Shown here in pieces: positions 28,768-38,436 of a stretch of DNA of 64,000 bases. The notes beneath the pieces were generated by a model that saw nothing but the letters and a program-made list of their open reading frames with translations, made no database searches and was not told the origin of the DNA. Made by a program: the position numbers and the translations under genes. The number at the start of each line of letters is the position of its first letter. Positions within the stretch are counted from its first letter, which is position 1. The DNA is from Xanthomonas sp. 3793 (lineage in GTDB: Bacteria; Pseudomonadota; Gammaproteobacteria; Xanthomonadales; Xanthomonadaceae), in contig NZ_JANTYU010000001.1 in NCBI RefSeq assembly GCF_024806835.1, positions 1,302,001-1,366,000 of the forward strand, written 5' to 3'.

Positions 28768-28924
28768 CGCGAAACGTTCCTAATTAATCCTCGGCGCCGG
28801 GCGGCAGCGGAGTCGCGCGGCGCCCGGGTGAGGGACAGCCGCGCATGACGCTGTGCATCGACGCGACTGGCTCGCCCGGCCACGTCCCGCATCAAATCGT
28901 GCGGGTGCATGCCGGGAGCGCGCA

Positions 28925-29704
28925 TCACTCGTCCGCGCCAGCCTGGCGCTGCAGGATGGAGCTGAACTCGTCGGCGAAGGTTTCGTAACGCACCGACAGC
29001 CGTTCCACACGGGTGGTGAAGCGGTTGTAGGCCCACACCGCCGGAATCGCCACGAACAGGCCGATGGCGGTGGCGAACAGCGCTTCGGAAATACCGGGTG
29101 CGACCGCGGCGATACCGGCCTGCTCGCCGCTGCTGACCATGTCGTGCATGGTCACCATGATGCCGAACACGGTGCCGACCAGGCCGACGTACGGCGCGGT
29201 GGAACCGATGTTGGCCAGCAATTCGAGATTGCGCTCCAGCTGATCGACCTCACGGGTGAAGGCGGTGCGCATGGCGCGCTGTGCACCTTCGAGCTGCACC
29301 CGCGCATCCAGGCGACGGCGATCGCGCAGCCGCGAGAACTCGCGGAACCCGCTTTCGAACATCGATTCCAACCCACCGACGGTGCGGTTGCGGTCGGTCG
29401 CCGAGGCGTACAGCTTGGCCAGATCGGCGCCGGACCAGAAGCGGTTTTCGAACTCGTCGGCCTCGCGGTTGGCCTGCTTGAACGCACGCGCCTTGCGGAA
29501 AATGATCACCCAGCTGATGAACGAGCCGATCAGCAGCAACAGCACGATGATCTTGACCGGGATGCTGGCCCTCAGGATCAGGTCCACATAGTTGATGCTG
29601 CTGTTGTGCGCCGCCGTGGCGGTTTGCGCCGCGGCCGCGGTGACTTCCTGCGGTAGTGCTTCCACTACCGTGTCCTGCAGGGCCAGGAGCAATGCAATCG
29701 ACAT
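28925..29704 (-). CDS. tolQ: TolQ, ExbB-family proton-channel component
   Basis: 259-residue inner-membrane protein of the MotA/TolQ/ExbB family with three membrane helices: one near 40-60 (IPVKIIVLLLLIGSFISWVI) and two in the C-terminal half (ANIGSTAPYVGLVGTVFGIM and ALFATAIGLFVAIPAVWAYN). The conserved GTVFGI and ATAIGL segments are present. The ATG at 29704 is chosen; sequence further upstream in the frame is antisense to ybgC. It starts 11 bases after the ybgC stop, matching the usual ybgC-tolQ junction. Confidence 0.95.
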   Translation of the reverse strand: MSIALLLALQDTVVEALPQEVTAAAAQTATAAHNSSINYVDLILRASIPVKIIVLLLLIGSFISWVIIFRKARAFKQANREADEFENRFWSGADLAKLYASATDRNRTVGGLESMFESGFREFSRLRDRRRLDARVQLEGAQRAMRTAFTREVDQLERNLELLANIGSTAPYVGLVGTVFGIMVTMHDMVSSGEQAGIAAVAPGISEALFATAIGLFVAIPAVWAYNRFTTRVERLSVRYETFADEFSSILQRQAGADE

Positions 29705-29715
29705 CCGTTCGTTCC

Positions 29716-30174
29716 TCAGTAATCGGAATCTGGGGTTTCTAGAGCTTTCAACACGTCGTACAGCGCATCGTCCATGCCGCGCGGGCGAAAGTCGCTGGTG
29801 CCGAGTGCGGCAATGCGCACCTCGGCAGTCAACAGCACTTCGCCCTCGCGACGGACCGACTGCGCAAACAGCAGGCTGGCCCGCCTGCATTTCAGCAGGA
29901 CCGCCGACACTGACAGCGCGTCGTCGAGCCGGGCCGGCTTGAGGAAATCCAGTTGCATCGAGCGGACCGCAAACACCAGACCGTGGTCCTGGCGCATCAG
30001 ATCCTGCCCGTAGCCGGCCGCGCGCATCCACTCTGTGCGCGCGCGCTCCATGAAGGCAACGTAGCGCGCGTGGTAGACCACCCCGCCGGCGTCGGTATCT
30101 TCCCAGTACACGCGTGTCGGCCAACTGAATACAGGCGGGGATTCGGGATTCGGGAATCGTGATTCGGTGGTCAT
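29716..30174 (-). CDS. ybgC: acyl-CoA thioesterase YbgC (Tol-Pal associated)
   Basis: Hot-dog fold thioesterase of 152 residues. The catalytic motif YWEDTDAGGVVYHARY contains the family Asp, and MERARTEWMR follows. It is the first gene of the tol-pal unit. The likely ATG at 30174 gives MTTESRFPNPESPPVFSWPT before the conserved domain; the ESRFPNPES part is encoded by a dispersed heptad repeat (see the repeat entry), so the true start may once have been nearer TRVYWED. An alternative start 14 codons upstream exists. Confidence 0.9.
   Translation of the reverse strand: MTTESRFPNPESPPVFSWPTRVYWEDTDAGGVVYHARYVAFMERARTEWMRAAGYGQDLMRQDHGLVFAVRSMQLDFLKPARLDDALSVSAVLLKCRRASLLFAQSVRREGEVLLTAEVRIAALGTSDFRPRGMDDALYDVLKALETPDSDY
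30138..30167. repeat. heptad repeat inside the ybgC 5' end
   Basis: About four units of GGGATTC/GGGAATC/GTGATTC type. The same family occurs near 35000, 35130, 35700 and 38021. Here the repeat is translated (minus strand) into the N-terminus of YbgC. Confidence 0.7.
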
Positions 30175-30226
30175 GGGCACGGAATGTCGGTCGGGACGGC
30201 CCGGGTGGGCGACCAATGGAGCACCA

Positions 30227-31267
30227 TCAGAACAGCTCTCCCGGTTCGCCGATGCCTGCGGCGCGGTCGCGTGGCGGCTTCAGGCCCAGGTGCAGGTAGG
30301 CCTTGGGGGTGACCATGCGGCCGCGCGCGGTGCGGATCAGAAAACCCTGCTGGATCAGATAGGGCTCGATCACGTCTTCCAGCGTGCCGCGCTCTTCCGA
30401 CAGCGAAGCGGCCAGGGATTCCACGCCCACCGGGCCGCCGTCGAAATGTTCGACGATGGTGCGCAGCATGCGGCGGTCGAGCTCGTCAAAGCCCTCCGGA
30501 TCCACTTTCAGCATCTGCATGGCGGCCTGCGCCACCGGCAGATCGATGTGCCCCGCCGCCTTGACCTGCGCAAAGTCGCGCACGCGGCGCAGCAGCCGGT
30601 TGGCGATACGCGGGGTACCACGCGCGCGACGCGCGATCTCGGCCGCACCTTCGGGCGTGCAGTCGATCCCCAGGATCGCGGCCGAGCGGATCACGATGCG
30701 GGTGAGCTCTGCGGGCGAATAGAACTCCAGCCGCTGCACGATGCCGAAGCGGTCGCGCAGCGGCGCGGTCAGCAGGCCGGCACGGGTGGTGGCGCCGATC
30801 AGCGTGAACGGCGGCAAATCGATCTTGATCGAGCGTGCGGCCGGGCCGTCGCCGATCATGATGTCGATCTGGAAGTCTTCCATGGCCGGATACAGCACTT
30901 CTTCCACCACCGGCGAGAGGCGATGGATCTCGTCGATGAACAGCACATCGTGCGGTTGCAGGTTGGTCAGCAGCGCGGCCAGATCGCCGGCCTTTTCGAT
31001 CACCGGTCCGGAGGTGGAGCGCAGATTGACGCCCAACTCGTTGGCGATGACGTGGCTGAGCGTGGTCTTGCCCAGGCCGGGCGGGCCGAAGATCAGCACG
31101 TGATCCATCGCTTCGCCGCGCGCCTTGGCGGCCTGGATGTAGATCTCCATCTGCTCGCGCACCGGCTGCTGGCCGAGATAATCGGCCAGGCGCTTGGGGC
31201 GGATGCTCGCATCGGCGGCATCGTCTTCGCGGGTGGCGCTGCTGGCGATGATGCGCTGTTCGGTCAT
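30227..31267 (-). CDS. ruvB: Holliday junction branch-migration helicase RuvB
   Basis: AAA+ motor of the RuvABC complex, 346 residues. Walker A is GPPGLGKTT near residue 60, Walker B is FIDEIH, sensor 1 is GATTRAG, the arginine finger region is RDRFGIV, and the C-terminal winged helix contains [15 protein letters not shown]. It is separated from ruvA and ruvC by kup and an SMI1/KNR4-type gene, an arrangement unlike the E. coli ruvAB operon. Confidence 0.97.
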   Translation of the reverse strand: MTEQRIIASSATREDDAADASIRPKRLADYLGQQPVREQMEIYIQAAKARGEAMDHVLIFGPPGLGKTTLSHVIANELGVNLRSTSGPVIEKAGDLAALLTNLQPHDVLFIDEIHRLSPVVEEVLYPAMEDFQIDIMIGDGPAARSIKIDLPPFTLIGATTRAGLLTAPLRDRFGIVQRLEFYSPAELTRIVIRSAAILGIDCTPEGAAEIARRARGTPRIANRLLRRVRDFAQVKAAGHIDLPVAQAAMQMLKVDPEGFDELDRRMLRTIVEHFDGGPVGVESLAASLSEERGTLEDVIEPYLIQQGFLIRTARGRMVTPKAYLHLGLKPPRDRAAGIGEPGELF

Positions 31268-31306
31268 CCCGCCATCTTCGCATGCCGCGCGCGGATGGCC
31301 CAGGGT

Positions 31307-32425
31307 CTAGAAATCAAGCTCGGCCTGCCGCAGCACGCTGAAGAACGCATCGAAGCTCGGCGCGCGCCAGGTGGGCACCAGTTGCTCCCAAAGCTCGAAA
31401 TAGACCACCTCCGGCTCGCATTGCGGGCCGTGTGCGCGGTAGTCCAGGCACAACAGGCTATCCACGTTGTGGCACGACAGCACCAGGACCTGATCCAGAC
31501 CGGCATGCAGGCACGCCGCAGCGCGGAAGTCGTCCGGGTCTTCGAACGCGGCAGCCAGATCCAGCACGCTGCCGATGCTCGCCAACGGCGTCAGGTAGCG
31601 ATCCACCAGCACGCATTCCCAATCCACGTAATGCTCGGACGGAAAACGGGTACGCGGCACCCAGCACCAGCCGGTATCTCCGCCGTCCTGGACACCGTAG
31701 AGACGCTTGAACAATGCCGGCAGGCGCACGCCCAGGCGTGCTTGGGCGGCAGCGAAGGCATCGGCGTCCGCCGCGGCTCTGCCGTCGTCGCGGCCCCCGG
31801 CGCCGCTCCAGAACGTGGTCAACGCGGGCGGCTGCGGCTGCCACTGCACCACCTCTGCGTCGTGCCTGGCCTGCAATGCGGGCGACCAATAGTGGACATC
31901 GACCAACTGCGCCAGCAGCTCGTCCACGTTGGCGAACACCGCCAGCCGGCGATTGTCGCCTGCATCGACGTAGACCAGGGTGGGCTCGGCATCCGATGCC
32001 GAATAGTCCAGGCACAGCGCCCGGCTTGGCGAACGGTCATCGGCGGCGATGACGATCAGATGGCGATCATCGCCACCGGCAGCAAGACCGGCAAACGCGT
32101 CGTCGCGGTACTCCTCGCGGGCACGGACCTCGGCGAAAGAAAACAGCTGCGCGCTGCCAAGCAGGCGCGCACGCGGGATCAGCCATTCGGCCTTGAGCCA
32201 GTTGTCCGGCTCCTCAAGCGACTGACCACGCGCCATCTGCACCGCGCCGCCGTCGTAACGTGCGTACAACTCGCACAGCCAGGCTGGCAGGCGGACACCG
32301 AGCCGCGCTTGCGCCGCAGCGATCGCTGCATCGGTGGCCGGCACGCGCCCGAGGTTGAGCGCTTCATCCCAGAAGGTCTCCAGGCTCGGCGAGCGCCCGT
32401 AGACCATCCACTTGAGCGCGGCCAC
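31307..32425 (-). CDS. two-domain SMI1/KNR4-like protein
   Basis: 372 residues from a GTG start two bases after the kup stop codon, so probably translationally coupled to kup. The protein has two similar halves. Each contains AAAQARLGVRLPA followed by LYxxxDGG (residues about 35-60 and 225-250), the signature of the SMI1/KNR4 (SUKH) fold. Each half also has a PSPSRALCLDYSA- or VDSLLCLDYRA-like segment. SUKH proteins often act as immunity proteins for polymorphic toxins or as regulatory scaffolds. No toxin gene is adjacent here, so a housekeeping or orphan immunity role is open. Assignment is by pattern, not search. Confidence 0.72.
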   Translation of the reverse strand: MAALKWMVYGRSPSLETFWDEALNLGRVPATDAAIAAAQARLGVRLPAWLCELYARYDGGAVQMARGQSLEEPDNWLKAEWLIPRARLLGSAQLFSFAEVRAREEYRDDAFAGLAAGGDDRHLIVIAADDRSPSRALCLDYSASDAEPTLVYVDAGDNRRLAVFANVDELLAQLVDVHYWSPALQARHDAEVVQWQPQPPALTTFWSGAGGRDDGRAAADADAFAAAQARLGVRLPALFKRLYGVQDGGDTGWCWVPRTRFPSEHYVDWECVLVDRYLTPLASIGSVLDLAAAFEDPDDFRAAACLHAGLDQVLVLSCHNVDSLLCLDYRAHGPQCEPEVVYFELWEQLVPTWRAPSFDAFFSVLRQAELDF

Positions 32426-32427
32426 GC

Positions 32428-34335
32428 TCAGATCTCCACTTGCGCGCCCAACTCGACCAGGCGGTTACCGGGGATGCGGAAGAAGCCGGTCGCCGGAGCG
32501 GCATTGCGATGCATCAGCGCAAACAGCTTGTCGCGCCAGATCGGCATGCCGCGGTTGGCGCTGGCCACGATGGTCTCGCGGCTGGCGAAGAAGGTGGTGT
32601 CCATCGGGTCGAAATGGATGCCGCCCTGGTCGCAGGAACGCATCAGCGCCAGCGGCACGTCGGGCGTTTCCATGAAGCCGAAGCGCACGTAGACGCGGTA
32701 GAACTCGTCGCCGATCGATTCGATCTGCAGGCGCTTGTCCACCGGCGCGTACGGGATCGGCAAGGTATCGACGTTGAGGAAGATGTTGCGTTCGTGCAGC
32801 ACCTTGTTGTGCTTGAGGTTGTGCATCAACGCATGCGGCACCACCATCGGGTCGGCGGTCAGGAACACCGCCATGCCCGGCACGCGCGCCGGCGGTGCCA
32901 GCATCAGGCCCGGCAGGAAGCTGTCGATGCGGATGCCGTCCTTGCGGATTTCCTCGCGCAGCAGCGCGCGGCCGCGGCGCCAGGTACGCATCAGGGTAAA
33001 CACCACGATGCCCAGCGCCAGCGGGAACCATGCACCCTGCAGCAACTTGGCGCCGTTGGCGATCACGAACGCCAGCTCGATGATGAAGAACACCACGCAC
33101 AACGGCAGCACCCAGTTGCGCCAGCGCGGCCACAGCGAGCGCGCCACCAGGGCCAACAGCAAGGTGTCGATCAGCATGGTCATCGACACCGAGATGCCGT
33201 AGGCCACGGCCAGATTGGTGGAGCTGCGGAAGATCAGCACCAGCGCGATCACCATCACCATCAACAGCCAGTTGATGCCGGGCACGTAGATCTGGCCGAT
33301 GGTGGTGCGCGAGGTGTGCTTGATCAGCATGCGCGGGATGTAGCCCAGCTGCATGGCCTGGCGGGCCACCGAATAGGCGCCGGTAATGACTGCCTGCGAC
33401 GCGATCACTGCCGCCAGCGTGGCCAGGATGATCATCGGATACAGCGCCCAGCCCGGCACCGCCTCGAAGAACGGGTTCTTCAGCGCGGAGGGATGGTTGA
33501 GCACCAGCGCGCCCTGCCCCAGGTAGTTGAGCAGCAGCATCGGCAGCACGAAGAAATACCAGCCATGGCGGATCGGCTTGGCGCCGAAATGGCCCATGTC
33601 CGCGTACAGCGCCTCGCCGCCGGTCACCGCCAGCACTACCGCGCCGAGGATGAACACCCCGTGCCAGCCGTGCTCGATGAAGAAGCGGATCGCCCACCAT
33701 GGATTGAAGGCCTTCATCACCTCCGGCGCATCGACGATGTTCCAGGCACCGATCGCTCCCAGCGACAGGAACCACAGACAGGTGATCGGGCCGAACACCT
33801 TGCCGACCTTTTCGGTGCCGAAGCGCTGCACCATGAACACGATCAGCAATACCACCACGGTGATCGGCACGATGAAGGGGTGCAGGCTGGGCGCGGCGAT
33901 TTCCAGGCCTTCCACCGCGCCCATCACCGAGATGGCCGGCGTGATCACGCCGTCGCCGAAGAACAGCGAAGCGCCGAAGATGCCGAGGATGCCCACCACA
34001 TACGCCGAGCGCGAGCCCTGCTTGAGGGTACGCTGGGTCAGCGCCATCAGCGCCATGATGCCGCCTTCGCCCTCGTTGTCGGCCCGCATGATGATGGTGA
34101 CGTACTTGAGCGTGACGGTGATCATCAGCGCCCAGAACGCCAGCGACAGCACGCCCAGCACGGTGTCGTGATCGCTGGTCAACCCGTAGTGCGGCGAGAA
34201 CGCCTCCTTGAGGGTGTACAGCGGACTGGTGCCGATATCGCCGAAGACGACGCCGATGGCGCCGACGACCAAGGCCATATGGCTATTGGCAGGCGCGTGG
34301 CCGTGGCCAGCTGCGGGAGTGGAGGTCTGTGACAT
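32428..34335 (-). CDS. kup: potassium uptake protein Kup
   Basis: Low-affinity, proton-coupled K+ symporter of 635 residues. The N-terminal half has twelve hydrophobic helices starting [21 protein letters not shown], the Kup hallmark. Later [18 protein letters not shown] and [13 protein letters not shown] are also diagnostic. The C-terminal cytoplasmic domain of about 170 residues follows. The ATG at 34335 fits. It is unusual in lying between ruvA and ruvB; the next gene downstream starts two bases after its stop. Confidence 0.96.
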   Translation of the reverse strand: MSQTSTPAAGHGHAPANSHMALVVGAIGVVFGDIGTSPLYTLKEAFSPHYGLTSDHDTVLGVLSLAFWALMITVTLKYVTIIMRADNEGEGGIMALMALTQRTLKQGSRSAYVVGILGIFGASLFFGDGVITPAISVMGAVEGLEIAAPSLHPFIVPITVVVLLIVFMVQRFGTEKVGKVFGPITCLWFLSLGAIGAWNIVDAPEVMKAFNPWWAIRFFIEHGWHGVFILGAVVLAVTGGEALYADMGHFGAKPIRHGWYFFVLPMLLLNYLGQGALVLNHPSALKNPFFEAVPGWALYPMIILATLAAVIASQAVITGAYSVARQAMQLGYIPRMLIKHTSRTTIGQIYVPGINWLLMVMVIALVLIFRSSTNLAVAYGISVSMTMLIDTLLLALVARSLWPRWRNWVLPLCVVFFIIELAFVIANGAKLLQGAWFPLALGIVVFTLMRTWRRGRALLREEIRKDGIRIDSFLPGLMLAPPARVPGMAVFLTADPMVVPHALMHNLKHNKVLHERNIFLNVDTLPIPYAPVDKRLQIESIGDEFYRVYVRFGFMETPDVPLALMRSCDQGGIHFDPMDTTFFASRETIVASANRGMPIWRDKLFALMHRNAAPATGFFRIPGNRLVELGAQVEI

Positions 34336-34388
34336 GAGTGGGCAGGGTATCGCCGAAGGACGTGAAGAATGAGAAAGGCCGAGCCCGC

Positions 34389-34973
34389 TTAACGCAGCGC
34401 GGCCTGGAGTGCCTTGCGAATGACCGTAGCGACTTCGTCGCCTTCTGCCCCGGCCTCGCGTGCCATGCGCGCGGCCTCGGCCGGCTTGTAACCCAGTTGC
34501 TGCAAGGCGACAGTGGCTTCGGATACCGCATCCGGACCCAACTGGCCGGTGATCGGCGCGCCACTGCTGAAGTCGGCCGCCCGGTCGCGCAGCTCCACCA
34601 CCATGCGCTCGGCGGTCTTCTTGCCGATACCCGGAATGCGCGTGAGCGCGGTGATGTCGCCGCTGGTGATCAGGCGGGCGAATTCATCCACACTGACCCC
34701 GGACAGCACCGCCAGCGCGATCTTGGCGCCGATGCCGGTGACCTTTTGCACGTCGCGGAACAGCCGCCGCTCGCCCTCGCGCAGGAAGCCGTACAGCGCA
34801 ACGCTGTCTTCCTTCTGCGCGTAATGGGTGAACAGGATGACGTCGCGGCCGACATCGGGCAGGTCGTAGAAGGTGCTCATCGGCGCCTCCAGCTCGTAGC
34901 CCACCCCGCCCACGTCGATCACCAGCCACGGCGGCTGCTTGTAGGCCAGGATCCCGCGCAGACGGCCGATCAT
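34389..34973 (-). CDS. ruvA: Holliday junction DNA helicase subunit RuvA
   Basis: 194 residues. An N-terminal OB fold ([20 protein letters not shown]) is followed by two helix-hairpin-helix motifs ([20 protein letters not shown] and [20 protein letters not shown]) and the C-terminal domain III that binds RuvB ([15 protein letters not shown]). Tetramers hold the four-way junction. It is transcribed after ruvC with a repeat-filled gap of about 160 bases. Confidence 0.97.
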   Translation of the reverse strand: MIGRLRGILAYKQPPWLVIDVGGVGYELEAPMSTFYDLPDVGRDVILFTHYAQKEDSVALYGFLREGERRLFRDVQKVTGIGAKIALAVLSGVSVDEFARLITSGDITALTRIPGIGKKTAERMVVELRDRAADFSSGAPITGQLGPDAVSEATVALQQLGYKPAEAARMAREAGAEGDEVATVIRKALQAALR

Positions 34974-34993
34974 TGGGCACCTCCAAGGAGGTG

Positions 34994-35130
34994 CCGGGAT
35001 TGGGCATTGGGGATTGGGGATTGGTTACTTCCCGTGCGGCCGTTGGCGACTGCCGCGTACAGCCCGATCAGCTCAGCACAGGCGGACCCGCTTTTTCGAA
35101 TCCCCAATCCCGACTCCCGAATCCCGATAC
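34994..35130. repeat. inverted heptad-repeat pair in the ruvC-ruvA gap
   Basis: Four GGGATTGG-type heptads at about 34994-35025 face an inverted set (CGAATCCCCAATCCC type) at about 35097-35129, with some 70 bases of spacer between. The two arms could pair into a long imperfect hairpin in RNA or DNA. The element fills almost the whole gap between ruvC and ruvA. Confidence 0.65.
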
Positions 35131-35655
35131 TCATTTCTTGCGGCTCCAGGCCTGTTGGGTATTGACGCCCAGGCGCTGCGCGGTGGCGCGCACGTGGGCG
35201 TGGGTGATGGCGACCGCCAGTGCATCGGCGGCGTCGGCCTGCAGCTTGCCTTTCAGGTTGAGCATGATGCCGACCATGTGCTGCACCTGCACCTTGTCCG
35301 CCCCACCCTTGCCGACCAGCGCGAGCTTGATTTCGGTGGCAGCGTACTCGTGCACCGGCAGGTCGCGCATGACGACCGCGCAGATCGCCGCGCCGCGCGC
35401 GTGGCCGAGCTTGAGCGCCGAATCGGCGCTCTTGCCCATGAAGACCTTTTCGATCGCCACTTCGTCCGGCCGGTAGGTCTCGATCAACTCGCCCAGCCCG
35501 TGCAGCAGGCGCTTGAGTCGCTGGGCAAAATCGCCCTCACCCAGCAGCAGCAGCGGTGCGTGATGCACATGCCGGCTGCGACCGCCCTCGTCGACGTCGA
35601 TGATGCCGACCCCGGTGCGCTGGGAGCCGGGATCGATGCCCAGGATGCGGGTCAT
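35131..35655 (-). CDS. ruvC: Holliday junction resolvase RuvC
   Basis: Endonuclease of 174 residues that cuts four-way junctions. The catalytic acidic residues are visible: Asp8 in [11 protein letters not shown], Glu in [10 protein letters not shown], and the late pair in [13 protein letters not shown]. The ATG at 35655 is used; upstream in-frame sequence is repeat-derived and not conserved-looking. It lies between yebC and ruvA on the same strand, with repeat elements on both sides. Confidence 0.97.
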   Translation of the reverse strand: MTRILGIDPGSQRTGVGIIDVDEGGRSRHVHHAPLLLLGEGDFAQRLKRLLHGLGELIETYRPDEVAIEKVFMGKSADSALKLGHARGAAICAVVMRDLPVHEYAATEIKLALVGKGGADKVQVQHMVGIMLNLKGKLQADAADALAVAITHAHVRATAQRLGVNTQQAWSRKK

Positions 35656-35662
35656 TGAAAGG

Positions 35663-35760
35663 CCGGGATCGGGGATTGGGGATTCGGGATTGGTGACGCA
35701 CCTGCAGTGCGGCGATCGCATTGCTGTTGCGAATCCCGAATCACCAATCCCGCCATCCCG
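35663..35760. repeat. inverted heptad-repeat pair in the yebC-ruvC gap
   Basis: GGGATTGGGGATTCGGGATTGG-type units at about 35668-35693 face inverted units (CGAATCCCGAATCACCAATC type) at about 35730-35753. The arms match well enough for a hairpin with a loop of about 35 bases. It has the same organisation as the element between ruvC and ruvA, so ruvC is bracketed by two of them. Confidence 0.65.
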
Positions 35761-35767
35761 GCCATCA

Positions 35768-36496
35768 TCAGGCGCCGAGCGCCGCTTGATCGACGTTCGA
35801 ATACACGTCCTGGACATCGTCCAGGTCTTCGAGCATGTCGAGCAGCTTGCGGACCTGCACGGCGGTGTCGCCGTCGACGGCGATGTCGTTTTCGGCACGG
35901 AAGGTGATTTCGGCGTGGGCCGGTTCCAGGCCGGCGGCGGTCAGGGCGTCCTTGACCTGGGCGAAGGCATCCGGGGCGGTCAGCACGTCGATGGCGCCGT
36001 CTTCCGGGTACACCACCACGTCGTCGGCGCCGGCTTCGATGGCCGCGTCGGTGAGGGTGTCTTCATCGCTACCGGCGGCAAAGCTGAGCACGCCCAGGCG
36101 CTTGAACATGAAAGCCACCGAGCCCTCGGTGCCCATGTTGCCGCCGCATTTGCTGAAGGCATGGCGCACGTCGGCCACGGTACGCACGCGGTTGTCGGTC
36201 AGGCAGTCCACGATCACCGCCACGCCGCCGGGCGCGTAGCCCTCGTAGCGGATTTCTTCGTATTCCACGCCTTCCAGCTCGCCGGTGGACTTCTTGATGG
36301 CGCGTTCGATCACGTCCTTGGACATGTTCGCCGACAGGCCCTTGTCCATGGCCGTGCGCAGGCGCGGATTGTTGGACGGATCGCCACCGCCGGCGCGCGC
36401 GGCAACGCTGATCTCGCGGATGATCTTGGTGAACATCTTGCCGCGTTTGGCGTCGGAGGCGTTCTTGCGGCCTTCGATCGAGGGGCCTCTACCCAT
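35768..36496 (-). CDS. yebC: YebC/PmpR-family transcriptional regulator / translation factor
   Basis: 242 residues with the family start [20 protein letters not shown] and the motif [30 protein letters not shown] and [18 protein letters not shown]. Long described as a DNA-binding regulator; recent work on the family links it to relief of ribosome stalling. It precedes ruvC, the most common neighbourhood for yebC in proteobacteria. Confidence 0.96.
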   Translation of the reverse strand: MGRGPSIEGRKNASDAKRGKMFTKIIREISVAARAGGGDPSNNPRLRTAMDKGLSANMSKDVIERAIKKSTGELEGVEYEEIRYEGYAPGGVAVIVDCLTDNRVRTVADVRHAFSKCGGNMGTEGSVAFMFKRLGVLSFAAGSDEDTLTDAAIEAGADDVVVYPEDGAIDVLTAPDAFAQVKDALTAAGLEPAHAEITFRAENDIAVDGDTAVQVRKLLDMLEDLDDVQDVYSNVDQAALGA

Positions 36497-36585
36497 GAGT
36501 GGTTCCGGACTGGCTTGGATGACAGGGCGCGGATTTTACCTGATTGCTTGCACTCACCGGGGCCGCACCATCCGCCAGCGGATGT

Positions 36586-37233
36586 TCAAGCCGCAAATCG
36601 GCCGTTGCGCAGGAACACCAGCGCCTGCCGGGCGGCCTCGGGCGAGCGCAACAGCCCGCTGTGGCTGGCTTGCACCACGCAGTGGTCGCGCAGCCCGGGC
36701 AGGCGGGTTTCGGCCAGCGCCACCGTGCCGTCCGAGTCGCCGTCCAGCGGCGCCAGCCAGCGACCGACGCCGCGCGGCACGCACCCGGCCACCTGGCCGA
36801 TCTCCGCCTGCCCGTCCCAGCGCGCAAACCCTTGCTGCAGCAGGGTGGCACTGCGGCCCATCGCCCAGACGCCGCCGCGCCGCGCCAGCCCGCGCGCGGC
36901 GGCACTGCCGCACAGGGGCGAGCCCAGGCAGACCACGCGGCGCACCGGCAGGTCGGGGGCCTCGCACAAGGCCTGCAAGGCCATCAGCCCACCCAGGCTG
37001 TGGCAGACCAGCAGTTGCGCGCGGCTGGCGCGCAGGCGTTCGATCAGGCGCGGCACCGCCTGCGCCGGCCCGCCGAGCACGCTGGCATAGCCGAACAACG
37101 CGGGCGCCAGCCCGGCGGCGCGCATCCGGCGCGCAAGCGGCAACAGCCAGTGCGCGGTATTCCAGATGCCATGCACCAGCAGCACGTCGGCGGTGGCGGC
37201 GACCGCGCGCTTGCGCAGACGGCGCCGGGGCAT
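36586..37233 (-). CDS. alpha/beta-hydrolase fold protein
   Basis: 215 residues from the ATG at 37233 (MPRRRLRKR); a TTG ten codons earlier is possible. The fold is indicated by VLLVHGIWNTAHWLLPLARR near residue 20, the nucleophile elbow CHSLGG (serine in place, first Gly replaced by Cys), an Asp in GDSDGTVAL and a final His in VVQASHSGLL. This matches small lipase/esterase-like hydrolases, close in style to the PGAP1/RBBP9 group. The basic N-terminus is not a clear signal peptide. It lies between an acetyltransferase and yebC; substrate unknown. Confidence 0.75.
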   Translation of the reverse strand: MPRRRLRKRAVAATADVLLVHGIWNTAHWLLPLARRMRAAGLAPALFGYASVLGGPAQAVPRLIERLRASRAQLLVCHSLGGLMALQALCEAPDLPVRRVVCLGSPLCGSAAARGLARRGGVWAMGRSATLLQQGFARWDGQAEIGQVAGCVPRGVGRWLAPLDGDSDGTVALAETRLPGLRDHCVVQASHSGLLRSPEAARQALVFLRNGRFAA

Positions 37234-37429
37234 GACCGGGATGGCGGACGATGGGCTGGACAAAGGCGTGGTTACCAGGAGGAGAGGCGGAGGTCAGGCG
37301 CGTGTCTGACGCGCGCACGGCATGCCGGAGAGTGGCTGGTGCCGATAGCGCGCATGCGCTGTGCCGATCTTGCGGCAAGCGCCACGCACCACGGGCACAC
37401 CGCCGCATCAGCTCGTGCGGGCGCCGGGC

Positions 37430-37957
37430 TTAGTCGGCCGCAGCAATCGGCTTGCGGCGCAGGATGAACTCCCGGTCGACGATCTTGCCGACCGGGAAGT
37501 CGTATTCGCCGACCTTTTCGAAGCCGTAGCGGGCGTAGAAGCGCTGCGCGCCGAAATTCTCCGACCACACACCGATCCACAGCGTGCGTGGGCCGTTTCG
37601 TTCGAGCCATTCCAGTGTGGTTTCGAACAGCCGGCTGCCCCAGCCGCTGCTCTGATAGTCCTTCAGCAGATACAGGCGCTTGAGTTCCCCGTCGCCGGGG
37701 CGGACCTCAGCGTGCGGCAGGCCGCACGGGCCGGCAGCGGCGTGGCCGACCAGCAGGTTGTCCAGCTCCAGCAGCCAGATCGCGTACTCCGGATGCGCCA
37801 GCACGATGCGCGCGCGCTCCACCGCATAGGTCTCTTCCAGAAAGCCACGCAGGTCTTCTTCCGGATACAGATGCCCGAAGGTTTCGGTAAAGGTCTGCGC
37901 GGCCAGAAGCGACAGCGCTTCGGCATCGTCCGGCGTGGCGCGGCGGATGCGGGTCAT
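37430..37957 (-). CDS. GNAT-family N-acetyltransferase
   Basis: 175 residues starting MTRIRRATPDDAEALSLLAA, the usual GNAT opening. The acetyl-CoA-binding region is LKRLYLLKDYQSSGWGSRLF (motif A, with Q/SxxGxG-like loop SGWGS), followed by WIGVWSENFGAQRFYARYGF and GEYDFPVG, typical of this subfamily acting on amines or protein N-termini. The start at 37957 is chosen because the region upstream is the heptad-repeat array. Substrate cannot be assigned. Confidence 0.85.
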   Translation of the reverse strand: MTRIRRATPDDAEALSLLAAQTFTETFGHLYPEEDLRGFLEETYAVERARIVLAHPEYAIWLLELDNLLVGHAAAGPCGLPHAEVRPGDGELKRLYLLKDYQSSGWGSRLFETTLEWLERNGPRTLWIGVWSENFGAQRFYARYGFEKVGEYDFPVGKIVDREFILRRKPIAAAD

Positions 37958-38020
37958 GCGGGACTCTCGTGCCGGGTGGACGTGGCAGCTTCTCGCATGC
38001 GGCGGCGGTTCTGCAAGATC

Positions 38021-38104
38021 GGGATTGGGGATTGGGGATTGGGGATTGGGGATTGGGGATTGGGGAATCGGGAATCGGGAATCGGGAATCGGGAATCGGG
38101 AATC
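38021..38104. repeat. tandem heptad array (6 x GGGGATT, 6 x GGGAATC)
   Basis: Six units of (G)GGGATT are followed directly by six of GGGAATC, all 7 bases long except the boundary unit, which is 8. It sits 64 bases upstream of the acetyltransferase start. The rest of the 480-base gap (37958-38436) has no supported gene. A tandem array of this kind is prone to copy-number change. Confidence 0.9.
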
Positions 38105-38436
38105 GGGAAAGCATCCGCGCTGCGTGGATTCTCCCCAGGAAGTCGTATTCGCCGATGTGGGCAGGAGTCGGCATGGGCGCTGACGGGTTCGACCACGCAC
38201 GCACGACCGGCTCGCATGGCACCGCGCAGGAAAGATGAACACTGCGAGGTCTGGCTAGCTGCTGGCGGAGCTGGGCGCGCTTGGGACGGACCTGCAGGAC
38301 GCACCGCCGCCGGTGATCGGCGGCGGTTGGACGGCGGTAACCCGTGCCCTGGCACTGACGGTTCCACCAAAACACGCAGCGCTGGCCGTCTTGTACAGAT
38401 GACCACGCACACCGCATGGCCATCTGCCGGCGCAGG

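Noticed and set aside
30167-32692. An 841-codon plus-strand open frame across ruvB and the SMI1/KNR4 gene
   Set aside because: It runs antisense through two supported genes and has shadow-type composition.
38021-38104. Tandem heptad array considered as a CRISPR-like or minisatellite array with spacers
   Set aside because: Units are 7 bases and directly adjacent with no spacers, and no cas genes are present in the window.
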